Assembly: GCF_000247695.1 (NCBI RefSeq)
Contig: NW_004624734.1
Location: forward strand, 6,891,014 to 6,955,013
Origin: Heterocephalus glaber
Taxonomy: Eukaryota; Chordata; Mammalia; Rodentia; Bathyergidae
DNA length: 64,000 nucleotides
Direction of reading: 5' to 3'
The notes beneath the pieces were generated by a model. That model saw nothing but the letters and a program-made list of their open reading frames with translations. It was not told the DNA's origin and made no database searches. Made by a program: the position numbers and the translations under genes. Shown here piece after piece: positions 36,301 to 47,918 of the stretch (positions are counted from its first letter, which is position 1; each line of letters starts with the position of its first letter).

Positions 36301-37387
36301 CCAGTGACAAAATCTGTATCTGTCAGTGTTTACTGGAGAAACATATAATAGAAGACATACAAGTATGTAAGAATTTAACAGTTCGGCTTACAGTGGCCAC
36401 CCACAGAGTCGTGGAAGAGTGCAGAGGGTCTGTCAGCCAAAGGATTCAGTTGAAGGTCTGGAGCTCACTGCAGTGTCCCACGCAAGTCCGTATCAGGAGG
36501 CCAAAGGGTCTGCGATAGGCGGCTGAAGAGTATGCTCCTGGAAGGCCAAAGAATCTGCACTGGAAACCAGGAGATGACGTCCAAGGTGAAGGCAAAGACT
36601 GGAACTCCTCCGAAAAAAGAGAAGCAGATCTGTCCTTCATTTCCCCTTTATACCATCCAGGGGCAAGCTGCTCTAGGGTGGGTCTTCCACATCCTAGGGT
36701 GTGGAATTGCTGAGACAATTTAGTTGAGCTTCTCTTAAGTTGACACAATCAATCAACCATCACACTAATCATCTCAGATTGTTAACTATTGGAAGACTGA
36801 CTATATAATTGTATTTATTGATTGCTGTGTAACAATTTCTCACAAATGTTCATCTAATTAAAGTAACCAACAGCTTCTGTGGATCACTGTGTCAGGAATC
36901 TGACCAGGAGTCTTCCGGAGCTCTCACAGGCTGCATTCCTGGTATCAGACAGGGGTCACCTGAAGTGAAAGCTCAGCTACAGAAGGCTGAATCTCACTTG
37001 TGTTTGTTGGCAAGATTCAGGTCTTCACTGCTGCTGGAATGAGGGCCTCCATCTCACACTGGAGACTGCAGTCAGTTCTTTACCATGTGGCCCACTCCAA
37101 CATTACAGCTTGCTTTATGAAAGCAGGCAAGCCAAGAGGGCAAGACAGTCTGCTAGCAAGAACTCACTCACAGTCCTTTGTAACCCAAGTCTGGCTGTGT
37201 TCTGTTGGATAGAAGCAAGTCACACTCAACAGGAAGGTTTTCCACAAAGGCAGGAATACCAGCAGGCAGCAATCCTCGGGACCACTTTAGAGTTGGCCTG
37301 CCATGTGAATTAAACTAACTTTGAATAAAACCTAGTGGGTGACCTAGTGACTTAGCAAGGCCCATTTCAACAAATTTTTAAAAAGTG

Positions 37388-37799
37388 CTTGCTATGGCTT
37401 GTACCTAGATGTCCCCCAAAAGCCTCATGTGCTCATAGGTGGGGCTTTTTGCAGGTGGCTGGATCTAGGGTATGTGATACTAGAATTAAGGATGTATGAT
37501 AACTATATTGGTTTAGCATAATTCTGGGTGTGGATAATGGAAGGCCCACCCTGGGTCTGGGCAGCACCAACCAATAGGCTTATAGACTGGATGGAATATA
37601 AAAGGACAGATGGAAGGCAGGCTGCTACTTGGTGCCACCTCCTGCCTGCTCTGCCACGGACTGTTTCTCCTCTGCCATGCCACCAAGCCTTGGAGCCAGC
37701 TGACTATGGACTGAAACCTCTATAAACTGTGAGTTAAAGTTTCTTTAACTTGTGGGTGTCAGATATTTTGTCCCAGCAACAGAAAAGTAACTAAGACAG
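37388..37799 (+). repeat. Solo LTR, MaLR-like
   Basis: Begins TGCTATGGCTTGTACCTAG and ends AAAGTAACTAAGACA. It contains a TATA motif (AATATAAAAGG, about 37595) and CTGACTATGGACTGAAACC, a block shared with three other LTR-like copies in the window. Confidence 0.6.
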
Positions 37800-37858
37800 T
37801 GCTAGATATGTAAATCTATGTGAAGACCCTGATTTCAATCCCCAGTATTGAACACATA

Positions 37859-37881
37859 CACACACACACACACACACACAC
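37859..37881 (+). repeat. (CA)n microsatellite
   Basis: A short CA array after TTGAACACATA, at the edge of a decayed SINE tail. Confidence 0.85.
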
Positions 37882-39159
37882 GCACTCACATTGTATTATT
37901 TTAAGGGAGAGTACTATTACCAGAATGCCATAGTCATCTCCCATAATGACAAAGAATGAAACCATGGATGGAGAAGGGAGGGTGCAAGTGAATTTATTGA
38001 AAAGATAAAAAGGCCAAAAAAGTTTAAAAATAGAAAGGCAGGAAAGTAAAAGATAAAAAGGCAAAGAAGTAAAGTTCTCACTAGCTGGGAGGGGCTTCTG
38101 AGTAGGATTTCCCTGCAGGCTCTTTGTTTATGGATTTTTAAGGGATTTAGACAGGGGCTGGGGCCATTGTGTAAGCAATGTATTATCTACCCTATGGATA
38201 CTACATACTTTTTAGGGTCTAATCTATCCAGCATCCATGCAGGGCCTATGGGCCCTTAAGCCTCCCAGACAGCCGAAGGACACCTGCCAGATGTTTGTGT
38301 ACGATCCCTGGAGGGTTGTGACTCAGCAGACTCCATTTTGGGCTTACTGGCTCCATTTTGGGCCTGCTTTCCTTACAGTCTAATAGAATCCTAACTCTTG
38401 TCTCACTAATTCCTGTTACAGTACCAGCTCATTTTTTTAAAAAAGTTGAAATACAGCTTATACATAAAGTATACAAATAGCTGGATGTGGTGGCACATGC
38501 CTGTAATCTTAGCACTTGGGAGGCTAAGGTAGGAGAATTGCCTCAAGTTTGAGGCCAACCAGAGTCACATAGTGAGCTCAAGACTAGCCCGAAATACACA
38601 TAGTGAGGCCTGGTCTCAAAAGAAAAAAAGAAAAAAACCAAATACTAAGGGCTTTGTCTATGTCCCCATCTCTGTAATACTCTTACCCCATTTAATTTTT
38701 ATGTATATGTTCATGTAACCATCCCTTAAATCAAGATACTTTGTCTACATAGTAAAGGCCCAGGACCCCAGCAGACTTTCTCTCAGCTGATAAGCCTCTG
38801 TCACCACCATTAACCATTATTCTAGTCTCTTAACACTATAGATTATATCTCTTTCAACTTCATATTGTGGAATTACAGATCATTTACTTTTGTGTGTAAC
38901 TCCTTCAACTCAACAATTTTTTAAAATCAACATATATCTGTGAAATTCTTCCTATGGAGGTAGTTGCTCTCATTCTAATTTTATTTTTGATGCTAGGGTT
39001 GAACACAGGGACTCATGCATGCTAAGCATGCCTTCTCCCACTGAGCTGTACTCTCCAGCTCCCAATTCATTCCTTCTCATTACTATGTATTATTTTCTTC
39101 TGTGAACGTACCACAAGATGTCTTTTTCTTATTGGTAAATATTTCATCATTTGTCTTAA

Positions 39160-39300
39160 AAAATGTTTTAACTTTTTATTAGTACATATCTGCCATACAT
39201 AGCACTCACGTTCATCATAGGGAATTTGTACCTGTACATAATATATCTTAATTCTTTTTTCTTCCCCTTCCTCTCCCTTGCCTTCAACCCTTCTTCTCTG
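39160..39300 (-). mobile_element. L1 3'-end fragment
   Basis: TTTTTATTAGTACATATCTG, CATCATAGGGAATTTGTACC and then a C/T-rich stretch match the 3' UTR of the L1 at 62357 onward. Confidence 0.65.
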
Positions 39301-39414
39301 AACATACTTGTACATATCTTTTGGTGGACATAACCACTCATCTCTCTTGGCTGCTGGGGGATATGTTCCAAGATCCTCCATCAATGCCTGATACCTTAGT
39401 ACAGAACCTTATCC

Positions 39415-39766
39415 TGTGTAGGAGTTAGTGTGCAGTGCCAACCTGATTGGTTTGGGAATCTTCCCAGGAGATTGGTAGAGCACACTACTGGGTACTACTG
39501 GGTATGTCTGGGTTGATCATGGAGATGTCACCTTGAAAATCTAGATCTGGTCTCTCGCCTTTTCTACTCTGATGCTGTTCACCTGCTCTGCTTCCTGGTC
39601 ATCATGAACTAAGCAACCTTGCTCTGCCATGATGTTTCTGCCTTGGAGTCAGCTGACCATGGACTGAATCCCCTGAAACTGTGAGCCAAAATAAACCTCT
39701 CCTCCTTTACATTGTGTAAATGCTATGTTTGTGTCAGCTTTCTGTTTCTGTAACAAATACTTCGAT
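39415..39766 (+). repeat. LTR-like element, MaLR-like
   Basis: GATGTTTCTGCCTTGGAGTC, GACCATGGACTGAATCCCC and a poly(A) signal (AAAATAAACC, about 39688). It is related to the copies at 6150-6410 and 55578-55870. Confidence 0.5.
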
Positions 39767-40146
39767 AATGTATGAAGAACTGCCTCACAGTTTGTTTGTT
39801 TTTTAAGAGTAGGAAAATTTATTGGGGAATAGGAATGGGGAATAAGAATAGCTCCTGAAAGACAGGAGGGGTCCCGAATGGGTTGCCCTTGTCTCATAGT
39901 TTTATAGGTTTCAGCCTACAATCAGTTGCCCCCATGGCTTTGGGTCTGTGGTGCTCATCACGGAGGGAGTGTGTGGTAGAGCAGAATCACTCACTGACCA
40001 CACATCCGGGAAGTGAAAGAGGTGGAGGAAGAGACTAGGTTCCCACTATACCCCTTCAAAGTCACGTCCCCAGTGGCCTGAAGACCTCCTGCTAGATCCC
40101 ACCTCTTAAAGTTTCCATTATATAGTAAAGCCCTGTTTCAAAAAAC

Positions 40147-40149
<3 letters not shown>

Positions 40150-40194
<45 letters not shown>

Positions 40195-40195
40195 T
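40150..40195 (+). repeat. (GA)n microsatellite
   Basis: Forty-six bases of GA repeat with a single interruption. Confidence 0.95.
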
Positions 40196-41649
40196 TTACT
40201 TAGACACAAGCACTATGATATCAGTTTGAGTGACTAATGTTTGAGTAGGGTATAGTATGTGGATACGCTGCACAAAGAGACAATTCACATTTCAGGCTGG
40301 ACAGATAGGACAGCATGAGCATAAAGCTGCTCAGAATGGCACACAATTTAAAACTTATACATTGTTTATTTTTGGAGTTTTCCATTTAATATTTTCAGAC
40401 AATAGTTGATTGTGGTTATTGAAACCACAGAAAAGAAAACTAAGGGGAGCTAATGTACACCCATGAGTAGAATTGCTGGGTCATCTGTATACCCATATTT
40501 AACTTTAGTAAGTACTTCCAAATGGTTTTTCAAAGTGATAATACTAATCAAGACTCCCACCAGCAATGTGGGATAATACCAAAACTTGGTATTATCAGTC
40601 TATTTATTTTTAGCCATTTGGTATGGTTGTAGTGGAACCACACAGCAGTTTTCATTTGCCTTTCTCTGATGATTAATGCTTTTTAAATACTTTTTTGTAT
40701 GCTGGTTGGTCATTCAGATACCCTCTTTTATGAAATGTTATTCAAGTTTTCTATTTTTAAATTAGGTTGTGTTATGGCTTTGAAGAAATACTTTATAAAT
40801 TCTGACTATAAGTCCTCTGGCACATATATGTATTAAAAACATTATCTCTTATCGTGAGAACTTTCCGTCTTTCTTTTTTCTTTTTTTGCAGTTCTAGGGG
40901 TCAACCTCACAGCCTTGCACGTGCTAGCCAAGCACTGAGCTACATGCCCAGCTCTGCCTTCTCAGTCTTTAAATGTTGCCTTTAATAAAGCTTTGCTCAG
41001 CAGGCACCAGATATACCTGTAGTCCTGACTGATTGGGAGGCTGAGGTGGGAAGATCACTTGAGCTCACGAGTTTGACACCAATCTGGGCAACATAGTGAA
41101 ACCTCATATAAAAAAAAATAAATTATGTACAAGACAGAGATCAAGGTGGTGTTTTGGGATGATGGACATTAGGCCAGCACACATTAAGTATGCCTTCTCC
41201 CGTGAACTGTATCTCCAGACTCTTATTTTGTTCTTAGTATGTGGATCTCCAACTGACCTGCACCATTTATTGAAAAGACACCATTATGAATGAGATTCAA
41301 ACACGTAGTCTCCTTTGGTTTCTGCCCATTTTCTAAACCTTACTCATCAGACTTCTTCATGATTACACGGGCTACTCAACATGTTTTCAATAAACTCTTA
41401 ACCAAAATGGTCACAGTTGTGTCCTGTTACTTGCAACTCAGAATCCTGCCACACAGAGACAATCAGTTATATTTATATTGGGACAGTTTTCTTGCATGTA
41501 CATATCCATAAATATGCATGCTGGAGAGCTGCAAGGCACCATCCTCTGCCCTCTTTTCTGTCTGTCATGTCTTGCTGACAGAGCTCAGGAGGTTTCAAGT
41601 ATATAAACACCACCTCTAAACTGGTGATTCCAATACGTCTTAGTAACTT

Positions 41650-41930
41650 TCTTATCTCTGACAGAAAATACCTAACACTCACAACTTAAGGGAGAACTTT
41701 ATTTTGGCTCACAGTTCCAGTGTGTTCAGTCCATGGTTGGCTGGCTCCAGGGCAGATAAGACAGGGTGGAAGGGCCCAGTGGTGAAGGAAGGCCACTCAC
41801 ATCAGGGTGACCAGCAGAGAGAGAGAAAAAGGAGGAGCCAGGGACAAGAATACACCCCTCCAAGTCATGCCCACAGCGATCCGCCCCTTCTAACCAGGCC
41901 CTGCCTCCAAATGTGAGAATTTTGGAGGAA
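41650..41930 (-). repeat. MaLR-type LTR-like repeat, copy 1
   Basis: ACCTAACACTCACAACTTAAG, TTTTGGCTCACAGTTCCAGT and ACCAGGCCCTGCCTCCAAAT. The same sequence order appears at 49177-49490 and 56595-56950. Confidence 0.5.
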
Positions 41931-43035
41931 ATTTTCTTTTTTAAATTTAAATTAAATTAAGTTAATTTTTTATTTTTTGGTTTTTTGAGACAGGGCCTCA
42001 CTATGTAGTTCAGGCTGGTCTTGAACTCACCATGTACCCCAGGCTGGCCTCGAACTCTTTGTGATTCTCTTGCTGCAGCCTCCTTAGTGCTGGGATTCCA
42101 GGTGTGGTTATTCAACATGTTTGCCAGGATCATGACAGTCGTCTCTATCTTACACAGTGAACAAGTCAAGTCCTTCTGTTTTTATCTCAGTTAATGGCAT
42201 CTCTTCATCGAGTAGCTCAGGCCAAAAAATTCACGGTCAACTTTGATTCTTGTCTTCCTGGCCCTCAATGTCTAATCCACTAGCAAGTCCTCAACAATTT
42301 CCCCATAAAATCCAATCCAAATCTTACCACTTCTTATCACTTCTACCCCTGCTTCTTTAGGCACAGATGCCATCAGTGTCACTGGGGCTACTACTGTAGC
42401 TTCCACTCTGTTCTGTGATTGGTCTTGCTGTGTAGCTGGAATGACCTTTCTATAATGTAAACCAAATCATGCATTTCTACTGCTAAAGACACATTATTCC
42501 CTGTGAATAAAGAATAAAATTCAATGCCTTTCCTATGGCCTACAAGGTCATTTGTGATCTAGCCCCTACTTTTCACCCTTGTTCTCTTTTTGTTTTCCTT
42601 TGTGGTACTGGGATTGATCCCAGTACCTTTGAACTCAGCTGCATTCCTAGCCCATTTTTTAAATTTTGAGATAAGGTTTTGCTAAGTCATTAAGTTGCCA
42701 AGGCTGGGCTTGAACTTATGATCCTCCTGCCTCGGCCTCCCAGAGGGGTGGGATTTCAGTCCTGTGCCAGTACCCCTAGTTTCCCCCTCATTTCTTGCTG
42801 AACTTGCCCTTGTGTGCTGCAGACATACCTGCCTTGTTGTGCCTCCTTCATGACTGCTACTTGCAGTTTTGTCTGTCTGGGATGCTTCTCTACATTCGAG
42901 TTTTTTTGTTTTCCCCAAATAGCATTTCATCAGAGAGGCTTTCCCTTACCAAAATCAGCAACCCTCCCCAATCATTATATGTACTATTACATTGCTTTGT
43001 CTTCTTCAAACCACTCATGACATTTAAATTTGATT

Positions 43036-43124
43036 TTTTCTTCTTTTTTCAGTACCAGGGATCGAACTCAAGACCTTGTGCTTGCCAGGCAGGCACAGTG
43101 TCTCTGAGCTACATCCCTGGCCCA
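43036..43124 (-). mobile_element. ID SINE
   Basis: AGTACCAGGGATCGAACTCA and TCTCTGAGCTACATCCCTGG. It is flanked by TTTAAATT-rich DNA. Confidence 0.85.
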
Positions 43125-44330
43125 TTTAAATTTAATTTTAAATTAACAACCAATTTTAAATTACAAAGCCAGGCACATGGCTCAAGCCTGTAATCTTGGG
43201 AAGCTGAGGCCGAAGATCCCTTGAGCCCAGCAGTTCACGGCCAACCAGGGCAAAATAGCAAGACCCTGTCTCAGATAATAATATAATAATTTTTAAAAAT
43301 TTTAAGATTAATTTTATATTAATTTAATTTCTATGCCCCCTAACAGAATATATGCTCTATAGAATGGTAAGTGTTCACACTGTAAATCTTAGAATAGGTT
43401 TCAGCATAATAATTATTTATTATTTGTTGAACAAATGGATGAACATAATATGGATTTATGATAAGATTAAATCCACAGAATTTCCTTTTGTAATAAGATT
43501 TTCAGCATGGCATTTCTTCACCTATCAAGAGATACTTGTAAATAAACTTAGTCCTAAAAGATGCAGTCTGGCAAGTGATACCAAAAGATGCCATTGCTCA
43601 AAAATTAGTTCCACCCTCTAGGCCTAAATCAGAAGAAGTTGCATTGAAAGAAATGTGAGTTTCTGAAAAATAGCGATAATTATTCTGAAAAATAATTATT
43701 CTCCAATAAGAGAAATCCAGTATTATCATTTTCTATCTTCATTTGTATTACAGAGAGAACCTTGTGACATCCAAGGATGAGTAAATAAAATTATCTCTAG
43801 ATAGTTTAAAGCATTAAAACATCTGAAATTTTTAGATGAAATACAAATCACTTCTCAAAAGTACCATCTTATTTGTAAAAACATGAAATTGAAAAAAGAA
43901 GAAAGAAATAATAGGCCCAGAGCTGTCAAACTGACAGGCTGTCTTAAGTGAGACAGAACACTCATACTATTCTTAGGGTACTATTATCTGGCACTCCCAT
44001 ATTAAACGAGAGAGGGCTTTTCCTTCACATTTCAGAAAGGTGTGAGCAGGACACACAGCAGACGGACAGATTACCAAATTAAGCAACAGCAATTGAGATC
44101 ATGAAGAATTTTCCATTTACATTCTGAGTGCTTAGAAGCCAGGCATGATGGAGCACACCTATGTCCTAGCACTCAGGGGACTGCTGCATGTTTGAAGCTG
44201 GCCCAGGCTACACAGTGAATTCAGAACCAGCCTGAAGGCCAGGCTCCTTGGGAGGCTGAGGCAGGAGGATCCCTGTGAGTTTAAGGCCACTCTAAACTAC
44301 ATAGCAAGATCCTGTCTCAAAAAAAAAAGG

Positions 44331-44418
44331 AGGGCCAGGGATTTAGCACAGTAGCACCATGCCTGCCTTGCAAGCTCAAGGTCCTGAGTTCGATCCCTGG
44401 TACCAAAAACACAAAACA
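44331..44418 (+). mobile_element. ID SINE
   Basis: GGGCCAGGGATTTAGCACAG and GAGTTCGATCCCTGGTACC. It is inserted directly after a B1 A-tail. Confidence 0.9.
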
Positions 44419-45127
44419 AAAAGTTCTGAGTGCTCAGGTAACTACTGAGTGCTCCATAGGTAATCAGAAGAGTCAATGCCCATAACCCTCTTACCACCTG
44501 TACCATCTAACAAAGTTCGTGGCAGACTTCTGGGCCATGCCACAGTGCAGAAATGACTTTCCACGTTAGTAGCTGGGTGTATATATGATAAAGCGGCAAA
44601 AATTGCACTGCCAACAAAACCATCAAAATAGGGTTAAAGATTTAACAGAAATATATAAATATTTCTAATTGTTTTCATTTTAGGGGATTCTGAGAGTTGA
44701 ACCCTGAGACTCACACAAGCTAGGCAAGCGTGCTGCCACTAAGCTACACCCCAGCTCTATTTGCTGAACACTTACTTGTTCTAGCTTTGGATAAATTCAC
44801 TAAGAGTACAATATGTTTGCTACACTTTCATGCTCACTTCATTTAAAATTCTGTTTAACAGACCTCAAAAAACTTAAGAGTAGCTGGCCACTGTGGCACA
44901 TGCCTGGAGTCTCAGCATCTCGGGAGGCTGAGACAGGAGGATGACAAGTTCCAGGCCAGCCTAGCAGATTTAGTCAGACCCTGTCTCAAACTAAAATAGA
45001 AAGGACTGGGATCCAGGCATGGTGGAACAGAGGCCTGAAATCCCAACACTCTAAGAGGCAGAGGCAAGAGGATGGCAAGTTCCAGCCCAGCTTGAACAGA
45101 ACTTAGGGAGACCCTGTCTCAAAAAAA

Positions 45128-45215
45128 AACTTAGGATGTAGGTCAGTGGCACTACACCTGCCTGGCAAGTGCAAGGTTCTGAGTTTGATTCCCAGGACAG
45201 AAAAAAAATAATAAT
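45128..45215 (+). mobile_element. Diverged ID SINE
   Basis: AGGATGTAGGTCAGTGGCAC then GAGTTTGATTCCCAGGAC and an A-rich tail. Confidence 0.7.
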
Positions 45216-45387
45216 AAGTGAATAATTTTTAAAAGAAATTAAAAGGGTTGGGAATGTAGATCAGTGAGAGGACCAGGGTTTGATCCCAGTATTAAAAAAG
45301 AGTACAGTTTAAAATAATTAAGTGAGAGGGACATCTAGATACCAGCCACAACAGCAGACTTGTGCCACCATGCCCAGCACATCACCA

Positions 45388-46580
45388 CTTCTAAGTTCCA
45401 GGTCCCAGCAGATTTAACAGACGAAGCAGTCTGTGCAGAGACTTATAACCCTGATGAGGAAGAAGAAGATACTGATCCAGGGGTGATTCATCCTAAATCT
45501 GATGAACAGAGATGCAGACTTCAGGAAGCTTGCAAAGATAGTCTTCTTTTCAAAAATCTTGCTCAGGAACAGCTTTCTCAAGACCTGGATGCCATGTTTG
45601 AAAGGACAGTCAAAGTGGATGAGCATGTCATTGACCAAGGAGATGATGGAGACAGCTTTTATGTCATAGAAAGGGGAACCCATGACATTTAGCAGCAAAA
45701 GGTAATCAAGTGCGTCCTGTCGGTCAGTATGACAACTGGGGCAGTTTTGGAGAACTAGCTCTGATGTACAATACCCCCAGGACAGCTACCATTGTCGCCA
45801 CTTCTGAAGGCTCCCTGTGGGGATTGGACCGGGAGACTTTTATAAGAATCATAGTGAAAAACAATGCAAAAAAGAGGAAGATGGTCGAATCATTTATTGA
45901 GTCTGTGCCACTCATTAAATCCTTAGAGGTGTCAGAACAAATGAAGATTGTGGATGTGATAGGAGAAAAGAACTGTAAGGATGGAGATTGTATATCACTC
46001 AGGGTGATAAGGCTGACAGCTTTTACAGCATGGAGTCTGGTGAAGTGCGCATCATGATTAGGAGCAAGACTAAAACAAACAAGGATGCTGGGAGCCAAGA
46101 GGTCGAGATTGGCCGCTGCCACAAGGGGCAGTACTCTGGAGAGCTCGGACTGCTCACCAACAAACCTAGAGCTGTTTCGGTTTATGCAGGTGGAAACGTT
46201 ACCTGCCTAGTTATGGATGTTCAAGCATTTGAGAGACTTCTGGGGCCCTGCGTGGACATAATGAAGAGGAACATCTCGCACTATGAAGAACAGCTGGTGA
46301 AGATGTTTGGCTCCAGCTTGGATCTGACCAACCAGGGATAATAGATAGGCCACATCCCAGAGCCTTCTGTCAGCCACACAACACATACAAAAAATAAACA
46401 TGACAGAGCCGTTCCCGCTGTTGTCACCACTGCTGCCATTGCTGTGGTTTTGGGCATTCACAAAATTTTAAAGTCAGCACTAAAGGATGAGCAGAGGTTT
46501 TACCCACACCTCCACTTTGCTTCCGAAAGCCCATTATTAAACCACTCATAATGATTACTCCAAAAAATAAATAAAATAAG
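45388..46580 (+). pseudogene. PRKAR2A: PRKAR2A processed pseudogene (5'-truncated)
   Basis: This intronless copy encodes most of the type II-alpha regulatory subunit of cAMP-dependent protein kinase. It starts in the linker ([10 protein letters not shown], about 45393), so the N-terminal dimerisation/docking domain is absent. [16 protein letters not shown], the first cAMP-binding domain ([20 protein letters not shown], about 45745-45804) and the second ([19 protein letters not shown], about 46141-46197) follow. The stop is at 46339-46341, after DLTNQG. Frameshifts and stops break the frame, including a TAG at 45690-45692 and a frame change near 45995, so it cannot encode the full subunit. The downstream 240 bases look like 3' UTR and end in an AATAAATAAAATAA stretch. 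The SEPTIN10-like copy begins 170 bases further on. Confidence 0.9.
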
Positions 46581-46589
46581 TACACTGAA

Positions 46590-46754
46590 GTGAGCAATAG
46601 TGGCAAGTCAGGGCGTCCGCAGATGCAGTCCATTGAGGGTAGATGATCCCCCTTGCTCTTGGTCTCCGGCCCCCGGCTCCTCCCAGTAGCTATGACCACG
46701 CCCCCTCCCATCCACTAACGACAGCCCCCGCCCACTCCACCCGTCCCCACCACC
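46590..46754 (+). promoter_or_regulatory. GC-box-rich leader of the SEPTIN10-like retrogene
   Basis: The sequence just before the retrogene start carries Sp1/KLF-type motifs: ACGCCCCCTCCC (about 46699), GCCCCCGCCCAC (about 46726) and CACCCGTCCCC. The start codon context is CCACCATGG, an optimal Kozak match. Whether this is retained parent 5' UTR or acquired local sequence cannot be told here. Confidence 0.4.
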
Positions 46755-47918
46755 ATGGCGGACTATGAAGAGGCCTGGCGCCCAGGCTCGCAGCCCCACG
46801 CAGCCACAGAAGAAGCTACCCGGTCCTCGCAGGGGTCCGACCATGGAGACTACGACGACGACGACGACGACGACCGCGGCGAGGCAGAGGCGGTCCGGAG
46901 CCAGACGCCCACTGGCCAAGTCGGGCTGGAGGCGCTGCCCGAGCAGCTGGTGGCCAGGCGCGTGCAGCAGGGCTTCCGCTTCAACCTGCTGTGCGTGGGC
47001 GAGACGAGCCTCGGCAAGTCCACGCTGGTCGCCACGCTCTTCAACACGCGGCCCAGCGGCGCCCAGGCCTCGCACTTGTGTCCGGCTGTAGGTCTGCGCG
47101 CCGAAACGCACGAGTTGCGCGAGAGCAACGGGGCGCTCACGCTGACCGTGGTGAGCACCGTGGGCTTCGGGGACCAGGTGGACCGGGAGGACGGCCACCT
47201 GCCCATCGCCGCCTACATCGACGCGCAGTTCGAGGCCTTCCTGCAGGAGGAGCTGCGTGTCCCGCGCGTGCCCGCCACCCGGCCCGACTCGCGCCTCCAC
47301 GCGTGCCTCTACTTCCTGGCGCCCACGGGCCACTCGCTCAGGGCGCTCGACCTGTGCGCGCTGAGGAGCCTGGGCAGCAGGGTGAACGTCATCCTGCTCA
47401 TCTCCAAGGCCGACACGCTGTCGCGGGCCGAGCTGCAGCGCTTCAAGGCGCGCGTCACGGCCAAGCTGGCCGCCCAGGGCGTCCAGCTGTACCGCTTCCC
47501 GACCGACGACAAGGCCGCGGCCAGGCTCAACGCCGCCATGAACAAGCAGCTGCCCTTCGCCTTGGTGGGCAGCACGGATGAGGTCCGCGTGGGCGGCAGG
47601 CTGGTGCGGGGACGGCAGTACTGCTGGGGCCCGGTGGAGGTGGAGAACGAGGAGCACTGCGACTTGGTGAAGCTGCGGGAGATGCTGGTGTGCACCAACA
47701 TGGAGGACCTGCAGGAGCAGACGCACTCGCGGCACTATGAGTTGTACTGGCGCCACCGGCTGCGCGAGCTGGGCTGGGCCGACGCGGGCCCGGGGAGCGG
47801 GCCGCCGTGCCCCGCGGAAGCCGAGGAGTCCGAGGCCCGGAGACGCCAGTTCCTGGAGGCCTGTCGCAGGAAGGAGGCCGAACTGAAGCAGGCGTTTGCC
47901 AGGCGGGTGAAGGAATAG
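46755..47918 (+). CDS. SEPTIN10-like retrogene, intact septin GTPase ORF (387 aa)
   Basis: This single-exon open frame is clearly a SEPT6-group septin and is closest, in my reading, to SEPTIN10. Shared features are the SSQGSD N-terminus, the C-terminal AFSKKK-like region after the stop, and the NF(L/M) end. Septins are GTP-binding proteins that form filaments at the cytoskeleton and membranes. The P-loop GETSLGKST is at residues 82-90, the G3 region is STVGFGD at 134-140 with Ser at the usual Asp position, and the G4 is SKAD at 217-220. The septin-unique element (about 290-330, CWGPVEVENEEHCDLVKLRE, ending RHYELY) is present. An Asp run lies at residues 34-40. A TAG (47916-47918) replaces the Lys after RVKE, so the C-terminal coiled coil would be lost. 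Third codon positions are overwhelmingly G or C and CpGs are abundant, unlike the flanks. Function is not proven. The alternative is a recent pseudogene. Confidence 0.75.
   Translation: MADYEEAWRPGSQPHAATEEATRSSQGSDHGDYDDDDDDDRGEAEAVRSQTPTGQVGLEALPEQLVARRVQQGFRFNLLCVGETSLGKSTLVATLFNTRPSGAQASHLCPAVGLRAETHELRESNGALTLTVVSTVGFGDQVDREDGHLPIAAYIDAQFEAFLQEELRVPRVPATRPDSRLHACLYFLAPTGHSLRALDLCALRSLGSRVNVILLISKADTLSRAELQRFKARVTAKLAAQGVQLYRFPTDDKAAARLNAAMNKQLPFALVGSTDEVRVGGRLVRGRQYCWGPVEVENEEHCDLVKLREMLVCTNMEDLQEQTHSRHYELYWRHRLRELGWADAGPGSGPPCPAEAEESEARRRQFLEACRRKEAELKQAFARRVKE

Larger units (their letters stand above)
36301..45380. other. Intergenic region between the ERV remnant and PRKAR2A copy: content
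   Basis: This stretch is mostly old repeats. 36320-37330 holds decayed interspersed repeat of unknown family. 38060-38420 is possibly LTR-derived. 38640-38960 and 40440-41420 are old minus-strand L1 pieces (CACCATTTATTGAAAAGA near 41260). B1-like SINEs lie at 38480-38620, 40990-41110, 41985-42108 (minus), 42660-42780 (minus), 43168-43280, 44138-44328 and 44884-45130. 42120-42600 and 43290-44080 hold nothing I recognise. Confidence 0.6.
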
